Shown: positions 6,759 through 7,947 of the stretch, piece after piece
Layout: every line of letters starts with the position of its first letter
Numbering within the stretch: the stretch's first letter is position 1
Program-made: the position numbers and the translations under genes
Assembly (NCBI GenBank): GCA_003450555.1
Contig: DMFQ01000034.1
Location: 1-7,947 of the forward strand
Length of the DNA stretch: 7,947 bases
Direction: 5' to 3'
From: Ktedonobacter sp.
Lineage (GTDB): Bacteria; Chloroflexota; Ktedonobacteria; Ktedonobacterales; Ktedonobacteraceae
The notes under the pieces: model-generated
Seen by the model: the letters and a program-made list of their open reading frames with translations, nothing else
What the model was told of the DNA's origin: nothing
Database searches by the model: none

Positions 6759-6785
6759 ATACTGATCGTTATGAAGAGAAGTAGT

Positions 6786-7169
6786 TTACTGTACGGTCAC
6801 AGTCAGGTTCATTCCCGGATGAACACTACAGTACAGGTGGAAAGTACCGGCAGAAGTAAATGGACCGATGGCTGCGCTATCACTTCCAGTGAAGGTGTGG
6901 TTGACAGTGGGGGCGCCATTTTCAGTAGCTGGCTTCTGTGTGTTGCCTTGCCAACTGCCATTAACAATGATATGAGTCGAAGGTGCGTCGTCAACAAGAT
7001 TGAGCATATCGCCCTTGTGGATCTTGATCGAAGTCTGAATAAAGACAGATCCACCCATATGCACTGTTGGCAGGTTGGCAGTGTTGCCTGTATCCACTAT
7101 GGCACAGGCGCCCAATAACATGGTCAGTATGCCAAATAGAGCCAACCCGATTGCAATTCTTTTATACAT
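6786..7169 (-). CDS. Cupredoxin-domain lipoprotein (type 1 blue copper protein)
   Basis: This is a small secreted electron-transfer or copper-binding protein of 127 residues. It has a signal peptide with lipobox LGAC and Cys22 as the lipidation site, then one plastocyanin-like beta-barrel domain. The full type 1 copper ligand set is visible: His66 in THIIV, then Cys114, His117 and Met120 in YCSVHPGM, with the C-x2-H-x2-M spacing typical of plastocyanin and related proteins. It should be anchored on the outer face of the cytoplasmic membrane and could pass electrons to or from a respiratory complex or another copper enzyme. No oxidase or copper-efflux gene is in view, so the partner is unknown. 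The start is ATG at 7169, with AAAGGAA five bases upstream. An in-frame TTG five codons earlier overlaps that site and is less likely. A hairpin follows the stop. Confidence 0.9.
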   Translation of the reverse strand: MYKRIAIGLALFGILTMLLGACAIVDTGNTANLPTVHMGGSVFIQTSIKIHKGDMLNLVDDAPSTHIIVNGSWQGNTQKPATENGAPTVNHTFTGSDSAAIGPFTSAGTFHLYCSVHPGMNLTVTVQ

Positions 7170-7282
7170 GAGAGTTCCTTTCAAATTTTTTCCAGCATGT
7201 TTTTTTTTGCTGGTTGGTTGTTATGTTTCTCGTGAGAAGTTGGCACAGCCCTGGATGGTGTTTTACAGGTGTGCTACTTCGT

Positions 7283-7299
7283 ATTATAGGACAATTATA
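7283..7299 (-). promoter_or_regulatory. Tandem TATAAT boxes, likely promoter of the cupredoxin gene
   Basis: On the minus strand two perfect TATAAT hexamers (7299-7294 and 7288-7283) lie 11 bases apart, about one helical turn. Neither has a good -35 at 16-18 bases, so an activator may be needed. The leader would be about 107 bases from the nearer box. Confidence 0.5.
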
Positions 7300-7433
7300 G
7301 TAGTAAGGGGGAGACCTATTTCTCATTGTCGCTGTCATAAAACGATGAAGTGAAAAGGCTTTAGACAGGAACGCGATGAGAAAGGCTGGACTGTACAGGA
7401 GCGTTCGGGCATTGCTACAAAAAGATAAAAGCG

Positions 7434-7478
7434 AAAAGAAAGAAAATGTCCCAAGCCGCTTGTATCCTAGCTTGGGAC
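7434..7478 (-). terminator. Intrinsic terminator of tRNA-Glu
   Basis: On the minus strand GTCCCAAGC (7478-7470) pairs with GCTTGGGAC (7456-7448) across a 13-base loop. It is followed by the T-rich run ATTTTCTTTCTTTT. It begins 16 bases after the tRNA 3' end. Confidence 0.85.
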
Positions 7479-7494
7479 GTTTATAAAAATGTAG

Positions 7495-7571
7495 TGGTAG
7501 CGCATACGGGAGTCGAACCCGTGATCTCCGCCTTGAGAGGGCGGCGTCCTTGGCCACTAGACGAATGCGCC
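7495..7571 (-). tRNA. tRNA-Glu, anticodon CTC, CCA encoded
   Basis: On the minus strand the acceptor stem GGCGCAT pairs with ATGCGCT (a G-U pair at 1-72), followed by A73 and an encoded CCA. The anticodon arm is CCGCC-CTCTCAA-GGCGG, giving anticodon CTC, which reads the glutamate codon GAG. The T arm ACGGG-TTCGACT-CCCGT is canonical, and the D arm carries TCTAGTGG as in other Glu tRNAs. A consensus promoter precedes it and a terminator follows, so it is a single-gene transcription unit. Confidence 0.97.
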
Positions 7572-7585
7572 TAACTGAGGTTTCT

Positions 7586-7614
7586 ATCATAACCCGGCTA
7601 CTGCTATTTGTCAA
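7586..7614 (-). promoter_or_regulatory. Near-consensus promoter of tRNA-Glu
   Basis: A perfect TTGACA (7614-7609) and TATGAT (7591-7586) are separated by exactly 17 bases on the minus strand. The expected start near 7579 leaves a leader of about eight bases before the mature tRNA 5' end, as is usual for strong stable-RNA promoters. Confidence 0.9.
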
Positions 7615-7642
7615 GAGTGTTTTTGGCTTGCTAGCCTCTACT

Positions 7643-7695
7643 CAAGCGTCGAGTGAATGAGGTAAGTCATGTGCGATCCATTCACTCGATGCTTG
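7643..7695. repeat. 17-bp imperfect inverted repeat downstream of the GH65 gene
   Basis: Arms 7643-7659 and 7679-7695 match in 16 of 17 positions around a 19-base spacer. The repeat begins 25 bases after the GH65 stop. On the minus strand no T-run follows, so it is a weak or factor-assisted terminator at best for that gene. On the plus strand TTTT follows (7696-7699), but no gene runs in that direction. Confidence 0.5.
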
Positions 7696-7719
7696 TTTTG
7701 GCTCAATTATCTCTTATCT

Positions 7720-7947
7720 TTACTCTTTGTGTAAATCGATCGAGAGCAACTCACCCTTGTGATAGCAATGGAAGGCCAGGCGAGTCCAGCCATCCGGCCA
7801 AGTGGGGTTGGTAGTACAGCCCTCGTCAGTCAGGCGCAGACCTGCGAAACCCAAAATGGCTGCTTGCCAGACGGCTCCTGAGCAAGCGTCATGAATACCC
7901 TCGGGCGTATTGCCCCGTAAATTTTCCAGGTCAACCAGGGCACCCTT
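7720..7947 (-). CDS. Glycoside hydrolase family 65 protein, C-terminal 75 residues (cut by window edge)
   Basis: The frame is open from the right edge to the stop at 7720. It contains the family hallmark GNTPEGIHDACSGAVWQAA, immediately followed by GFAGLRL. This is the highly conserved end of the catalytic (alpha/alpha)6 barrel in GH65 phosphorylases, close to the phosphate/substrate site, with a short beta-sandwich C-terminus after it. Family members phosphorolyse alpha-linked disaccharides such as trehalose, maltose, kojibiose or nigerose to beta-glucose 1-phosphate and glucose in the cytosol. About 90 percent of the usual 750-800 residues lie outside the window, so the substrate cannot be told, and a hydrolase member is not excluded. 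Its product would feed hexose phosphates toward routes such as the Zwf step. Confidence 0.9.
   Translation of the reverse strand, partial: KGALVDLENLRGNTPEGIHDACSGAVWQAAILGFAGLRLTDEGCTTNPTWPDGWTRLAFHCYHKGELLSIDLHKE

Larger units (their letters stand above)
7170..7494. other. Intergenic region between tRNA-Glu and the cupredoxin gene
   Basis: No supportable gene is seen in these 325 bases. They hold the tRNA terminator at the right end, a tandem -10 region for the cupredoxin gene, and a long leader. The leader contains a small dyad, TTCTC-GT-GAGAA (7227-7238), and an A-rich stem-loop closed by CCAGCA/TGCTGG (7192-7213), about 22 bases upstream of the ATG. The dyad and stem-loop are too weak to assign a function. 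Confidence 0.5.

Noticed and set aside
6744..7118. Plus-strand open frame of 124 codons opposite the cupredoxin gene
   Set aside because: It lies antisense to a well-supported gene with recognisable copper ligands, has no ribosome site of note and no familiar motif.
7495..7571. tRNA-Glu as an integration site of a mobile element
   Set aside because: No integrase, no duplicated tRNA 3' end and no phage-like genes are visible within the window.
7162..7614. Minus-strand open frame of 150 codons spanning the tRNA region
   Set aside because: It runs straight through the tRNA-Glu gene, its promoter and its terminator, so it cannot be a normal coding gene.

Overview
The window looks like an ordinary chromosomal segment from a free-living bacterium. 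It has moderate base composition, good Shine-Dalgarno sites, sigma-70-like promoters, lipoprotein signal peptides with a cysteine lipobox, and a Pro/Thr-rich secreted tail. Plant/cyanobacterial-type carotenoid desaturase ancestry, small cupredoxin lipoproteins and TPTPTP-type tails together would fit a Chloroflexota relative such as Ktedonobacteria. That assignment is an inference from gene flavour, not a proof.

Layout, left to right. (1) Positions 1-689, minus: the first 229 residues of glucose-6-phosphate dehydrogenase (zwf), running off the left edge. (2) A 361-bp divergent control region with a perfect 11-bp inverted repeat and a plausible forward promoter. (3) 1051-2469, plus: a flavin disulfide oxidoreductase of the dihydrolipoamide dehydrogenase/mercuric reductase family, ending in an 18-bp-stem bidirectional terminator. 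(4) 2549-3478, minus: a coiled-coil protein with two C-terminal membrane helices, convergent with the oxidoreductase. (5) 3622-5585, minus: a two-gene translationally coupled unit with a plant-type phytoene/zeta-carotene desaturase-like flavoprotein first and a small cysteine-containing membrane protein (DUF2085-like) second. (6) 5877-6563, minus: a lipoprotein with a beta-rich domain and a Pro/Thr tail. (7) 6786-7169, minus: a cupredoxin lipoprotein with a complete type 1 copper ligand set. (8) 7495-7571, minus: tRNA-Glu(CTC) with encoded CCA, its own consensus promoter and an intrinsic terminator. (9) 7720-7947, minus: the last 75 residues of a glycoside hydrolase family 65 enzyme (disaccharide phosphorylase type), running off the right edge.

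Functional themes are redox and sugar metabolism: NADPH production by Zwf, a flavin disulfide reductase, an FAD desaturase, a surface copper protein, and disaccharide phosphorolysis. Only the desaturase/DUF2085-like pair shows firm operon structure. The other genes appear to have their own promoters, so joint function across the window is not demonstrated. No transposon, CRISPR array, phage gene or clearly novel multi-gene system is visible. The best candidates for something undescribed are the desaturase plus cysteine-motif membrane protein pair, the oxidoreductase lacking the usual His-Glu catalytic dyad, and the coiled-coil membrane protein.
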